Of a DNA stretch of 64,000 bases, positions 25,887 through 35,054 are shown piece by piece; the stretch's first letter is position 1; the number at the start of each line of letters is the position of its first letter. The notes below the pieces were generated by a model, which was not told where the DNA came from, searched no databases, and was given only the letters and a program-made list of their open reading frames with translations. The position numbers and the translations under genes were made by a program. Origin of the DNA: Micromonospora sp. WMMD961 (lineage in GTDB: Bacteria; Actinomycetota; Actinomycetes; Mycobacteriales; Micromonosporaceae); contig NZ_JARUBJ010000002.1 of assembly GCF_029626145.1 (NCBI RefSeq), forward strand, positions 1,022,501-1,086,500. Direction: 5' to 3'.

Positions 25887-25935
25887 GGCGTTTTTGGAAG
25901 TGTCGGCCGGCCAGCACGTCCAGAACGCGCCCTAG
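25883..25935. terminator. Bidirectional terminator containing both stop codons
   Basis: CTAGGGCG (25883-25890) pairs with CGCCCTAG (25928-25935). The stem contains the TAG stop of the rightward gene (25884-25886) and the TAG stop of the leftward DUF1501 gene (25932-25934). A TTTTT follows the left arm. Confidence 0.6.
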
Positions 25936-27173
25936 AAGAGCTTGTCCAGGCGGCCCTTCCAGTCGGCGAGGACCGGGCCCGGGTCGGTGTCCAGCACGCG
26001 TTCGAGCAACGTGGCGTAGACGTCCCGGAAGTCGGTGGTGTATTTCAGGTCGCCGTCGTCGAGGTCGGTGAGGCTGGGCGCGTCGCCGTGCCAACCGCCG
26101 CGCACACCCGCGCCGAGCAGCAGCACGTCCGAGGCGGTGCCGTGGTCGGTGCCGTCCGAGGCGTTGGCCTTGACCCGGCGGCCGAACTCGGAGTAGACCG
26201 CCACCACCACCTTCCGGCCCGCCTCGGTGCGACTCATCCGGTCGGCGAACCCGGTCAACGCCCGGTCCAGCTGACCCAGCAGGACGGCCTGCAACTGTTT
26301 CTCGTCGGCGTGCGTGTCGAAGCCACCGAGCGACACCGAGAAGGCCCGGGTGGACACTCCCGCCTCGACGCACTGCGCGACCAGGTCGAGCTGCGCGTCC
26401 AACGGCGTGCGTGCCCCACCGGTGGCCGTGGCGGGGGCCTGCTCGCCGTCCGGGTCGGCCGTGTCGGGGTCGGCGGAGTCGCGTACCTGGCGGATCATGT
26501 CGTCCACCGACCGTAGGTCGGCGAAGCAGGCGGCAGCCCGGGCCCGAGCGGCGGATTCACCCGGCTCGGCCGCTTCGAAAGCCTTCAGCGTCTCCGCCGA
26601 CAGCCCCTTGGCGGCCTTGCGGTCGGTCACCGGCACTGCGGCACCGGCGCTCTGCGCCCCGGCCAACAGCGGTGGCAGCGCCGGCTCGAAGGAGACCGCC
26701 AGCCGGGGGTCGCCGCCGGCCCGGTCCAGCCAACGCCCCAGCCATCCGGTGTTGCCCGGCCGGTCCGGCTGGGCGGTGTGCCAGATGTCCATCGACCGGA
26801 AGTGGCTGCGGTCCGGCTTCGGGTAGCCGACCCCGCGCACGATCGCCAGCCCACCCTTCGACCAGCGTTGGTGCAGACCCTCCAGGGCCGGGTTGAGGCC
26901 GAAGCCGTCGTCCAGCCGGCGTACCTCGTTGTCCGGGTACGCCAGTTCGGGGCGTGCCGCCCGGTAGGCCGGGTCGCCGTACGGGATGACCGTGTTGAGC
27001 CCGTCGTTGCCGCCGTAGAGGGTCACCAGCACCAGCGTGCGAGCCTCCGGATCGCGGTCGCCGCTGGTGTCCAACAGGTCCCGCAGGGTGTACGCGCCGG
27101 CGCCGGCGGCCAGCGCGCCCGCGCCGACCACCCCGCTGGTCAGCAGGAACCTGCGTCGGGTCAGGGTGTCCAT
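25932..27173 (-). CDS. DUF1501 protein, Tat-exported
   Basis: A 413-aa protein from ATG 27173 (GGAGGAG upstream). The N-terminus has a twin-arginine signal (RRRFLLTSGVVGAG) and Ala-rich hydrophobic stretch. Conserved DUF1501 motifs include LVTLYGGNDGLNTVIPYGDP and VYSEFGRRVKANASDGTDHG, giving a sulfatase-like fold. DUF1501 and DUF1800 genes are almost always paired; the function of the pair is unknown but the DUF1501 partner is extracytoplasmic. Confidence 0.88.
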   Translation of the reverse strand: MDTLTRRRFLLTSGVVGAGALAAGAGAYTLRDLLDTSGDRDPEARTLVLVTLYGGNDGLNTVIPYGDPAYRAARPELAYPDNEVRRLDDGFGLNPALEGLHQRWSKGGLAIVRGVGYPKPDRSHFRSMDIWHTAQPDRPGNTGWLGRWLDRAGGDPRLAVSFEPALPPLLAGAQSAGAAVPVTDRKAAKGLSAETLKAFEAAEPGESAARARAAACFADLRSVDDMIRQVRDSADPDTADPDGEQAPATATGGARTPLDAQLDLVAQCVEAGVSTRAFSVSLGGFDTHADEKQLQAVLLGQLDRALTGFADRMSRTEAGRKVVVAVYSEFGRRVKANASDGTDHGTASDVLLLGAGVRGGWHGDAPSLTDLDDGDLKYTTDFRDVYATLLERVLDTDPGPVLADWKGRLDKLF

Positions 27174-27187
27174 GTCGACTCCTCCGC

Positions 27188-28486
27188 TCAGCTGACTGTG
27201 TATTCGGGGCTGACCAGGCCGGCGGCCAGCAGCTTGCGGGGCTCGCCGGCCAGCGGCGTGAGGGCGGCGCGGGTGCGCGCGCCCCAGCCGTCGACCACCA
27301 GCAGTCGGGCCAACGCGTCCGGCCGGCCGGCGGTGGGCGCGGCGGTCAGGCGGGCCAGCACCGCCGGCGCCGTGGCGGCGGCGAGCATCCCGGCTGTCCG
27401 TAGCCGGGCCTGCAACGACGAGGTGGTCAGCCAGGCCGCCCCGGCCGGCCAGCCGCCCACGCTGGGTGGCCGCAGCGGCACCTGGTCCAGGGCGTTGAGA
27501 CTGCCCAGCAACTGTTTGCGTTGCTGCTCGGGCAGGGCGGACGGGCGGATGCCGAGCTGCCGTAGCGCCCCCACCAACCACTCCACCGGCTGCTTGACCA
27601 GCGTGCCCCGGGTCTGCGCGAAGGCTGGCGAGGAGAAGATCGCGCGCAGGGTCGCCACGGTGTCCGCGCCGGCCAGACCTTCCGGTGCCGGGACGTCCGT
27701 ACCGGCGTAGCGGAACCAGAGCCGCCCGGCGACGAACGTCGCCGCCGCGGGTTGGGCGGCCAGCAGCGCGGCGTAGGTCGGGGCGTCGAACCGGCCGCTC
27801 TGACCGAGGATGGTCTTCTCACCGGGGTCGTGTCGCTTGGCCTCGAAGCGGGCCACCCCGGTCCGCCGATCGATCGCCCAGCCCGTCAGGGCGCGCGCGC
27901 CGGCCTTCACGTCCGCCTCGGTGTAGTTGCCGATGCCGAGGGTGAACAACTCCATCAGCTCGCGGGCGAGGTTCTCGTTCGGTGCCTTGCGGGTGTTCTT
28001 CTGCCCGTCCAGCCAGATGATCAGGGCGGGGTCGCGCACCATCGCGTCGACCAGCGGGCCCAGCGGGCCCCGCCCGTGCCGGCGCAGTGTGTCCAACTGC
28101 CCCATCATCGGCCGCGCGGACTTGACCTTCTGAGCGCTGGTCGCCCAGTGCCCGTGCCAGAAGAACAGCAGCTTCTCGGTCAGCCCGTCCTCGGCGGCCA
28201 CCATCCGGTCCAGCCACCACCCGGTGATCTGCTGGAGCTGCTCGCGGCGCTCCGCATTGGCCTTCTGCCGCTGTTCCCGGGTGGATTCCTTGGTCAGTGC
28301 GGCGTACGGGTCCGGGGCCAGTGTCGGCGGCGGGGTGGCCGCCGCACCCCGGTCGGCCCGCCCCGGGTCGAGCAGGCGGTCCAACGTCGCTGCCGGGCCG
28401 GCCCGCTCGGCCGCGTCCACCTCGTCGGCGGTAGGCCCGAAGGTGGCCCGGCGCAGCAGGTGCGCCACCGCTTCACGATCGCTCAT
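27188..28486 (-). CDS. DUF1800 protein
   Basis: A 432-aa protein. DUF1800 motifs are present: HLLRRATFGPTADEVDA at the N-terminus, LFFWHGHWATS, NENLARELMELFTLGIGNYT and GWAIDRRTG. It lies just upstream of, and 14 nt from, the DUF1501 gene on the same strand, the standard partner arrangement. No enzymatic activity is established for the family. Confidence 0.88.
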   Translation of the reverse strand: MSDREAVAHLLRRATFGPTADEVDAAERAGPAATLDRLLDPGRADRGAAATPPPTLAPDPYAALTKESTREQRQKANAERREQLQQITGWWLDRMVAAEDGLTEKLLFFWHGHWATSAQKVKSARPMMGQLDTLRRHGRGPLGPLVDAMVRDPALIIWLDGQKNTRKAPNENLARELMELFTLGIGNYTEADVKAGARALTGWAIDRRTGVARFEAKRHDPGEKTILGQSGRFDAPTYAALLAAQPAAATFVAGRLWFRYAGTDVPAPEGLAGADTVATLRAIFSSPAFAQTRGTLVKQPVEWLVGALRQLGIRPSALPEQQRKQLLGSLNALDQVPLRPPSVGGWPAGAAWLTTSSLQARLRTAGMLAAATAPAVLARLTAAPTAGRPDALARLLVVDGWGARTRAALTPLAGEPRKLLAAGLVSPEYTVS

Positions 28487-28545
28487 GACGGCTGACGTTA
28501 GGCGGCCCGTGTTCGAGGACGGTAAGGGTGGCGTCCGAATCGCGT

Positions 28546-29337
28546 TCAGCGTCCCTCGAAGACCGGTTTCTGCTTGCCGACGAAGGCGAGGGTGGACGCT
28601 CGGTGGTCGGCGGTGGCACCACAGATCGACTGGGCCTGCGCCTCGGCCGCGAGGGCGTCGGCGAGGGTGCCGGCGTCGGCGATGGAGAGTTGTCGCTTGA
28701 TCGCCCCGTACGCGACCGTGGGGCCGGCGGCGAGGCGGGCGGCCAGCTCCTGGGCAGCCGGCAGCACCTGCTCGTCGTCGTCCGTCAGTCGATTGAGCAG
28801 CCCCAGCCGGCAGGCCTCCTCGGCGCGCACCGGCTCGGCCAGCATCAGCAACTCCACCGCCTTGGCGTGGCCGACCAGTCGAGGCAGCGTCCAGGAGGCG
28901 CCGGTGTCGGCGGCGAGACCCACCTTGGCGAAGGCCATCAGGAAACTGGTGCTCGGACCGCCGATGCGGATGTCGGCGAGGAACGCCAGCGACGCGCCGG
29001 CCCCGGCGGCCATCCCACGGACCGCGGCGATCACCGGCTTGGGCAGGTTGGCCAGCCGGGCGGCGATCGGGTTGTAGTGCGCCCGCACGGTGGCCAGGGG
29101 GTCGCTGCCGGAGTTTTCCAGGGTCGACACGTGTTCGCGCAGGTCCTGACCGGCGCTGAACGAACCGCCCGCCCCGGCCAGCACGACCGCACGGCAGGAC
29201 CGGTCGGTCTCCAGCTCCGCGAGGGCGTCCCGCAGCGCCTCCTTGAGCGCCACGTCGAACGCGTTCATCGCGGTCGGCCGGTTCAGCGTGAGGGTGACGA
29301 CGGCGTCGGTCCGGTCGACCAGCAGCGGCTCGGTCAC
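28546..29337 (-). CDS. Enoyl-CoA hydratase/isomerase (PaaG-like)
   Basis: A 263-aa crotonase-fold protein. FSAGQDLREH and ADTGASWTLPRLVG are visible; the second matches PaaG-type isomerases, where the Asp (here in the segment AADTGASW) is the catalytic residue, rather than the Glu pair of ordinary hydratases. GTG start, with the paaX-like gene only 4 nt upstream, suggesting a role in phenylacetyl-CoA breakdown. No other paa gene is present here, so a different ring-opened acyl-CoA is possible. Confidence 0.8.
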   Translation of the reverse strand: MTEPLLVDRTDAVVTLTLNRPTAMNAFDVALKEALRDALAELETDRSCRAVVLAGAGGSFSAGQDLREHVSTLENSGSDPLATVRAHYNPIAARLANLPKPVIAAVRGMAAGAGASLAFLADIRIGGPSTSFLMAFAKVGLAADTGASWTLPRLVGHAKAVELLMLAEPVRAEEACRLGLLNRLTDDDEQVLPAAQELAARLAAGPTVAYGAIKRQLSIADAGTLADALAAEAQAQSICGATADHRASTLAFVGKQKPVFEGR

Positions 29338-29341
29338 GTGT

Positions 29342-30160
29342 CTAACGACCCTTCTGTCGGACGATGCGGTTGCCGGCGTCGAGGCACTGTTCGACGTACC
29401 GGTCGGCGGCCGGACGCAGACGTGCCGCGTGCCGGTCGAAGAAGCTGGCCGCGGCGGTGCCGGGCCAGCGCTCGGGCAGCAGCGCCGGGGGCAGTTGCGG
29501 GTCCCGGAAGAGGAACGTACGCCACGCGTGCACGAGTCGGAACCGCGTCGCGTACGCCTCCTCGTCGCTGCTACGCACGGTGACCGCCGCGAGCAGTGGG
29601 CGCTGGTCCGCGACGAACCGCTCGTAGGCTCGGCCGATCTCGGTCAGGTTCCACGCGCGCCGGACCACGCCCATCGCGCCGGGGGTGCCGGCGAAGTGGG
29701 CGGCGGTGAACCGCTCGAACCGAATGCCGGCCTCGGCGAGGAGCAGGTCCACGTCGTCGGCCGGGCGGGTGGCGACCCAGGTCTGCTCGTCGAGCGTGCC
29801 GTAGCCGAGGAAGCTCAGGTTGGCCGCGAGCCGCTGCCGGTCCCGCCGGGAGCCGGGGGCCTCCAGCACCAGCAGATCGAATCGGCCGTCCCAGGTGACC
29901 CGGCCGGTTCGGTAGATCCGGGCCGCTGCCTCGTCGAGCCGTCGCGCTGCTTTCGGTGTGATCGAATATCCCGGTCCGGAGACCAACCGGAGAGGTTCGA
30001 GCCAACCCTGGCGCACCATCCGGGACACGGCGGTGCGAACGGCGGGCGGCGCAATTCCCAGCGGTGCTAGTAGCTTGACCAGGGCAGCGACCGGTGCCCG
30101 GCCACCCCTCGGACGGAGGTGGTCGCCGTACAGGTCGAAGAGTGCCGACCGTGCCTGCAT
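29342..30160 (-). CDS. paaX: PaaX family transcriptional regulator
   Basis: A 272-aa protein. N-terminal winged helix (LAPLGIAPPAVRTAVSRMVR followed by wing GWLEPLRL), central PaaX domain and C-terminal domain with YERFVADQRPLL and RFRLVHAWRTFLFRDPQLP, the full length of the family. PaaX regulators respond to phenylacetyl-CoA and repress the pathway genes. It precedes the PaaG-like gene, so it probably controls that and itself. Confidence 0.85.
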   Translation of the reverse strand: MQARSALFDLYGDHLRPRGGRAPVAALVKLLAPLGIAPPAVRTAVSRMVRQGWLEPLRLVSGPGYSITPKAARRLDEAAARIYRTGRVTWDGRFDLLVLEAPGSRRDRQRLAANLSFLGYGTLDEQTWVATRPADDVDLLLAEAGIRFERFTAAHFAGTPGAMGVVRRAWNLTEIGRAYERFVADQRPLLAAVTVRSSDEEAYATRFRLVHAWRTFLFRDPQLPPALLPERWPGTAAASFFDRHAARLRPAADRYVEQCLDAGNRIVRQKGR

Positions 30161-30350
30161 GACCGCACATTGTGACAGGCCTTCTCAAGATAAGCTAGAT
30201 GCTGTTACATCAATGCTGCTCCGGTTTGGGTCCGGCGGTGTTCATCAGGGAAAATCGTTGGTCGACGCCCCCGTGACCGTTGCGGGTGGTCGTGACGAAG
30301 TGGCTGTGGGGCAACCCACCGACCCTGGTGTAGGTCTGAGGGGAGACAAC

Positions 30351-30518
30351 ATGGCGGCGATGAAGCCGCGGACGGGCGACGGTCCGCTGGAAGTCACCAA
30401 GGAGGGTCGGGGCATCGTCATGCGGGTCCCGCTGGAGGGCGGTGGCCGGCTCGTCGTCGAGATGACTCCCGACGAGGCCAACGCGCTCGGTGACGCGTTG
30501 AAGGCAGCGGCCGGCTGA
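30351..30518 (+). CDS. DUF3117 small protein
   Basis: A 55-aa protein starting at ATG 30351 after GGGGAG. The sequence MKPRTGDGPLEVTKEGRGI is strongly conserved across actinobacteria (Rv1211 in M. tuberculosis), where it also sits near folP2 and tagA. Function is unknown. Two strong hairpins downstream end the transcript. Confidence 0.88.
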   Translation: MAAMKPRTGDGPLEVTKEGRGIVMRVPLEGGGRLVVEMTPDEANALGDALKAAAG

Positions 30519-30530
30519 GTATGGAGTGGT

Positions 30531-30552
30531 CCGGGCGGCGTACGTCGCCCGG
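30531..30552 (+). terminator. Terminator hairpin after DUF3117 gene
   Basis: CCGGGCG (30531-30537) and CGCCCGG (30546-30552), followed by GTTCTTTC. It is the first of two tandem hairpins. Confidence 0.55.
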
Positions 30553-30564
30553 AGCGTTCTTTCG

Positions 30565-30601
30565 GACCCTGAGCCACCGGTACCGCCGGTGGCTCAGGGT
30601 C
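30565..30601. terminator. Second terminator hairpin before pepA
   Basis: A perfect 16-bp stem, GACCCTGAGCCACCGG (30565-30580) with its exact complement at 30586-30601, and a 5-nt loop. It is long and GC-rich, separating the DUF3117 transcript from pepA. Confidence 0.7.
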
Positions 30602-30666
30602 TTCATCGGTGCGGGTAGGCGGGTTCGGTTCCGCTCCGCGAAACTTCCCTGGAGGTACGGTCCCGC

Positions 30667-32121
30667 GTGCTCGCCATCCGTCTGATCGCCGAGCCCGACC
30701 GGCTCGACGTCCTCGTCCTGCCTGTCCGTGCCGCCGATTCGGCCGAGGTCGTTCCGACTGCGGTGGCACCTCCGGACGGCACCGCCGACGAGGCCGCCGC
30801 ACTGGTGCCGGCGGCCCGACTGACCGGCCGGGCCGGCGAGATCCACACTCAGCTGCGCCCCGGTCGCACCCCCGGCCGGATGCTCCTGCTCGGCGTCGGC
30901 GACGGTGGCGAGGCAGCGTGGCGGACGGCCGGTGCCGCGCTGGCCCGCTCCACCACGGATGAGACGCATATCACCATCGCGCTTCCGGTCGGGGTGACTC
31001 CGGCCGCAGTCCGTGGGTTCACCGAAGGGCTGCTGCTCGCCTCGTACCGGTTCCGAATGACCGAGGCCGGCACCGCGCCGACGCTCGACAGCGTCGACCT
31101 TCTGCTCGCCGACCCGACCGTGTTCGAGACCACCATCGCCACCGCCCGGACCACCGCGGCGATGACCCATCTCGCCCGTGACCTGACCAACACCCCCTCC
31201 TCGGTGAAGACCCCGCAGTGGTTCGCCGACCAGGTGGCCTCCGCCGCAGCCGACCTGCCGGACCTGCGACTGCGGGTCCGCGGGCCGGCCGAACTGGCCG
31301 ACGAGGGCTTCGGCGGCATCCTCGCCGTGGGAGGTGGTTCGGCCAGCGGCCCCCGGCTCGTCGAGCTGGACTGGCACCCGGCCGACGCCCGTACCCACGT
31401 GGTGCTGGTCGGCAAGGGGATCACCTTCGACACCGGCGGCATCTCGATCAAGCCGGTGCCGGCGATGAAGCTGATGCGCAAGGACATGGCCGGCGCGGCC
31501 GCGGTCGTCGCCGCCACCCTGGGAGCCGCCGAATTGCGGCTGCCGGTCCGGGTCACCACGTTGGCCCCGCTCGCCGAGAACATGGTCAGCGGCGCGGCGT
31601 TCCGACCCGGTGACGTCATCCGGCACTACGGCGGGACGACCAGCGAGACGACCAACTCCGACGCCGAGGGCCGACTGGTCCTCGCCGACGCGTTGGCCTA
31701 CGCGGTGCAGCAGCTCAAGCCGGACCTGCTGCTCGACCTCGCCACCCTCACCGGTGCCAACGCCGTGGCCCTGGGCAAGCGCACCGCCGCTCTGTACAGC
31801 GAGAACGACCAACTGGCCACGGACGTGCTGGCCGCAGCGGAGGCGGCCGGCGAGTCGGCGTGGCGGATGCCACTGCACACCGACTACGTCGAACACCTGG
31901 GCAGCGAGATCGCCGACCTCTACAGCGCCCCGGCACAGGGTGCCGGTTCGGTGCTGGCCGCCCTCTACCTGCGCGAGTTCACCGGCGAACTACGGGACCG
32001 CTGGCTGCACCTGGACATGTCCGCCCCGTCCTGGGCCGACGGCGACCACGCCGAGGTCAGCCGGGGCGCGACCGGCTGGGGCGTCCGGTGGTTGCTGCGC
32101 TGGCTGGCCAGCGTCGACTGA
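30667..32121 (+). CDS. pepA: Leucyl aminopeptidase (M17)
   Basis: A 484-aa M17 metallopeptidase from GTG 30667 (GGAGG 10 nt upstream). Metal-binding core: GKGITFDTGGISIKP, MRKDMAGAAAV and the hallmark NSDAEGRLVLADAL (family form NTDAEGRL). N-terminal domain of about 160 residues. It releases N-terminal amino acids from peptides in the cytosol. Confidence 0.93.
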   Translation: MLAIRLIAEPDRLDVLVLPVRAADSAEVVPTAVAPPDGTADEAAALVPAARLTGRAGEIHTQLRPGRTPGRMLLLGVGDGGEAAWRTAGAALARSTTDETHITIALPVGVTPAAVRGFTEGLLLASYRFRMTEAGTAPTLDSVDLLLADPTVFETTIATARTTAAMTHLARDLTNTPSSVKTPQWFADQVASAAADLPDLRLRVRGPAELADEGFGGILAVGGGSASGPRLVELDWHPADARTHVVLVGKGITFDTGGISIKPVPAMKLMRKDMAGAAAVVAATLGAAELRLPVRVTTLAPLAENMVSGAAFRPGDVIRHYGGTTSETTNSDAEGRLVLADALAYAVQQLKPDLLLDLATLTGANAVALGKRTAALYSENDQLATDVLAAAEAAGESAWRMPLHTDYVEHLGSEIADLYSAPAQGAGSVLAALYLREFTGELRDRWLHLDMSAPSWADGDHAEVSRGATGWGVRWLLRWLASVD

Positions 32122-32126
32122 CCAGG

Positions 32127-32822
32127 TCAGCACTTCACCGCGGCGAGCAGCCCGTGCCCGACCGGGAGCAGCGCGGGAATCCAGTGCTCCGACTCCCGGA
32201 CCGCCTTGATCGTCTCGCGGACCGTCACCGTCTCCGCGTCCCGAGCAGCCGGGTCACCGATCCGGCCGCTGGCGAGCACACCGTTGAGTGCGAGCACGCC
32301 CCCCGGGCGCAACAGCCGCAGCGCCGCCTCCACGCAGGCGTGGAAGCCGGTCGCCTCCGCGTCCACGAACACCAGGTCGTACGCGCCGTCGGCGAGCCGG
32401 GGCAGCACGTCGAGCGCACGACCGGTGATGATCCGCGTTCGTCCGGCCGCGAAGCCCGCCTCGGCGAAGATCCGTCGGGCGATCCGCTGGTGCTCCACCT
32501 CCACGTCGATGGTGGTGAGCACCCCGTCCGCGCGCATGCCGCGCAGCAACCAGACCCCGCTCACCCCGGTGCCGGTGCCGATCTCCACCACGGCGCGCGC
32601 GTTGCCGGCGGCCGCCAGCAGCCGCAGCGCCGCTCCCGCACCGGGGGTGACCGCGTCGAGGCCCACCTCCCGGGCCAGGCTGCGGGCGGTGCGCAGGACA
32701 AGATCCTCGGCGACGTACGACTCGGCGAACTGCTGAGCCTGGGCCGTCGAACTGCCGGAACCGGCGACCGTGGCGATGGGGCACCTCCGGGGGCGGTGCG
32801 TGGTGCGGGGGCGGGTTGGCAC
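32127..32822 (-). CDS. O-methyltransferase (SAM-dependent)
   Basis: A 231-aa class I methyltransferase as drawn. Motif I is VVEIGTGTGVSGVWL and motif II region TTIDVEVEHQRIARRI, the Rv1220c type beside sigE/htrA in mycobacteria. The start is not clear: GTG 32822 has no ribosome binding site, whereas GGAGG lies 6 nt before an in-frame ATC at 32775-32777, where relatives begin. Possibly an unusual start codon or a lost ATG/GTG. Substrate unknown. Confidence 0.83.
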   Translation of the reverse strand: MPTRPRTTHRPRRCPIATVAGSGSSTAQAQQFAESYVAEDLVLRTARSLAREVGLDAVTPGAGAALRLLAAAGNARAVVEIGTGTGVSGVWLLRGMRADGVLTTIDVEVEHQRIARRIFAEAGFAAGRTRIITGRALDVLPRLADGAYDLVFVDAEATGFHACVEAALRLLRPGGVLALNGVLASGRIGDPAARDAETVTVRETIKAVRESEHWIPALLPVGHGLLAAVKC

Positions 32823-33010
32823 TGTGAGCGTAGAGGCGACCGCCGTGGGGCGCAGCCGCGCCTCCGTCTGTCGCGATCACCGGGGCAACCGGTGACTGCA
32901 CCGCGTACATCCGTGCAATCCTGGAGGCGGTATCCCGTCAGCCGCGACCGAACCGGCCCGTGGCCGGGCGACGCGGCGCGGGATCCGGGGACGGACTGGG
33001 AGGCACCGAC

Positions 33011-34486
33011 GTGACCGACGGCTGGGACTGGCGCCGGGGCGGTGAGACTCCGGCGGGACCGCCCGGGGCGGGGAACCCTCCGGCCGGGCCGCCGACCACG
33101 CCGGAGGCGGGCAACGCGTCCATCCTGCCGCCAGGCGGGCCGGCGCCAGGGTCTCCGCCGGTGGCTGGTGCGCCCTCGCCGAACTGGCCGGCACCAGGGC
33201 ATCCGTCGGTGGCGGGTGTGCCGAACGCCACGCCGCCGCCGAGTTGGCCGGCACCGACAGCAGGCGGGGTGCCCGGCCCGGCTGGGGCGTCGCCCTGGTG
33301 GTCGGACGCGCTCGCCGATCCATGGCGAGACCCGGCTGCGCCGACCGCAGTGGTGGTGCCCGGGCCGGTGATGGCCGGCGCCGAGCCCGAGGCGGTCACC
33401 GATCCGGACGCGCCGGGCCGACCGGCGCTGCGTCACCTGCTGCTCATCCCCGTGATCACCGCCCTCCTGGCCGGCACCCTCGGCGGGGCGCTGGGTTACG
33501 CGTTCGCGGTGCGTGGCGGTGCGGGTGGGGCGGTGCTCGGCGGTGCGCCGGCAGAGGTGCCGGCGCTGGCCCAGCGAAAGCCGGAGTCACTGGCCGGTGT
33601 CGCCGAACGTGTCCTGCCCAGCGTGGTCACCGTCCGGGTGAGCAGCCTCGGCGGGACCAGCGAGGGCTCCGGCTTCATCGCCACCGCCGACGGCCATGTG
33701 ATCACCAACGACCACGTGGTGGCCGGCGGCACCGGCAAGGCCTCGGTGGTCTTCAACGACGGCAGCAGCGCTCCAGCGACCATCGTCGGTCAGGACCCGG
33801 AGTCGGACATCGCCGTGATCAAGGTGAGTCGTCCCGGGTTGCGGGCGGTCGAATTCGGCGACTCGGACGCGTTGGCCGTCGGCGACCCGGTGCTCGCCAT
33901 CGGTTCACCGTTGTCGCTGGCCAACACCGTGACCGCCGGCATCGTCAGTGCTCTGGACCGGACGATGCAGGCGGGCGAGCCGGGCGGGCCGGTGCGCTAC
34001 TACGCGGCCATCCAGACCGACGCCGCGGTCAACCACGGCAACTCGGGCGGCCCGTTGGTCGACGGCGCCGGGCGGGTGGTCGGAGTGAACTCCACCATCA
34101 AGTCGCTGGTCGCCGAGGGGCAGGAGGCGGGCAACATCGGTCTCGCCTTCGCCATCCCGATCAACCAGGCCAAGCGGGTGACCCAGGACATCATCGGCAC
34201 CGGCAAGGCCCGGCGTACGGTGATCGGCGCCCGGGTGGACGGCCCGACCGGAGTTGTCGGGGGTGGCCTGCGGCTGGCGGAGGTGGAGCCGTCCGGCCCG
34301 GCGGACGGCGCCGGGTTGAAGGTCGGCGACGTGATTCTCAAGATCAATGGGCGGCCGATGACCGAGCCGACCGACCTGACCGCGTTGGTGCGCAAGTACG
34401 CGCCAGGGTCCGTGGTTACCGTCGAGTTTCGGCGCGGCTCCGCGCGGCAGAACACCTCGGTACGACTCGCCGCGGACGCGAAGTGA
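33011..34486 (+). CDS. Membrane-anchored HtrA-type trypsin-like protease with PDZ domain
   Basis: A 491-aa protein from GTG 33011 (GGGAGG 7 nt upstream). The first 135 residues are a cytosolic Pro/Gly/Ala-rich stretch, then one transmembrane helix (about 141-165). The protease domain carries His235 (TNDHVVAG), Asp266 (SDIAVIKV) and Ser345 (GNSGGPL). A PDZ domain follows (about 395-485, LKVGDVILKINGRPM). It is probably an extracytoplasmic quality-control protease. The family's usual sigma-E and anti-sigma genes are absent next to it. Confidence 0.9.
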   Translation: MTDGWDWRRGGETPAGPPGAGNPPAGPPTTPEAGNASILPPGGPAPGSPPVAGAPSPNWPAPGHPSVAGVPNATPPPSWPAPTAGGVPGPAGASPWWSDALADPWRDPAAPTAVVVPGPVMAGAEPEAVTDPDAPGRPALRHLLLIPVITALLAGTLGGALGYAFAVRGGAGGAVLGGAPAEVPALAQRKPESLAGVAERVLPSVVTVRVSSLGGTSEGSGFIATADGHVITNDHVVAGGTGKASVVFNDGSSAPATIVGQDPESDIAVIKVSRPGLRAVEFGDSDALAVGDPVLAIGSPLSLANTVTAGIVSALDRTMQAGEPGGPVRYYAAIQTDAAVNHGNSGGPLVDGAGRVVGVNSTIKSLVAEGQEAGNIGLAFAIPINQAKRVTQDIIGTGKARRTVIGARVDGPTGVVGGGLRLAEVEPSGPADGAGLKVGDVILKINGRPMTEPTDLTALVRKYAPGSVVTVEFRRGSARQNTSVRLAADAK

Positions 34487-34562
34487 ACAGCGGCTCACCC
34501 CTTGCCCGAACGCCGCCCGGCGTGCGTAGTCTTGCTGCTGACGCCGAGAGGAGGCCAACGGG

Positions 34563-34985
34563 ATGCTCGACAACCTGAACTGGTGGGAGATCGGAGCGCT
34601 GCTGCTCCTGGCGCTGCTGATCTTCGGCGACCGGCTGCCCGCAGTCATCACCGACGGCCTGCGGTTGGTGCGCAACCTGCGCAACATGGCTCGCAACGCC
34701 ACCGGCGACCTGAGTCGAGAGCTGGGCACCGACATCCAGCTGGAGGATCTGCACCCGAAGGCGTTCATCCGCAAGCACCTCCTCAGCGAGGAGGACGAGG
34801 CGGCGATCCGCAAGCCGCTGCAGGGCGTCTACGACAACCTCCGCGCCGATGTCGGCAGCGTGCACGACGACCTGAAGGACGTGGCCAACTCCGCGGACCT
34901 GCGCTCGGGCGGCTCCCGGCCCAGCACGGCCACCAGCAGCCCGTCGGCGCCAGCCCCCCGCGTCAGCTACGACGACGCCACCTGA
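34563..34985 (+). CDS. tatB: Sec-independent protein translocase TatB
   Basis: A 140-aa protein. N-terminal WWEIGALLLLALLIFGDRLP, a short amphipathic helix (DGLRLVRNLRNMARNA) and an acidic C-terminal tail define TatB. It works with TatC in recognition of twin-arginine proteins such as the DUF1501 protein here. GAGAGGAGG precedes ATG 34563. Position right after htrA is conserved in actinobacteria. Confidence 0.87.
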   Translation: MLDNLNWWEIGALLLLALLIFGDRLPAVITDGLRLVRNLRNMARNATGDLSRELGTDIQLEDLHPKAFIRKHLLSEEDEAAIRKPLQGVYDNLRADVGSVHDDLKDVANSADLRSGGSRPSTATSSPSAPAPRVSYDDAT

Positions 34986-35008
34986 CCGGCACGGCACAGA
35001 GACGAAAC

Positions 35009-35039
35009 CGCCCCGCAGGCCCGAGTGGCCGGCGGGGCG
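35009..35039. terminator. Terminator between tatB and mrp
   Basis: CGCCCCGC (35009-35016) pairs with GCGGGGCG (35032-35039) between the convergent tatB and mrp genes. Confidence 0.55.
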
Positions 35040-35054
35040 TCGTCGATCAGGGGC

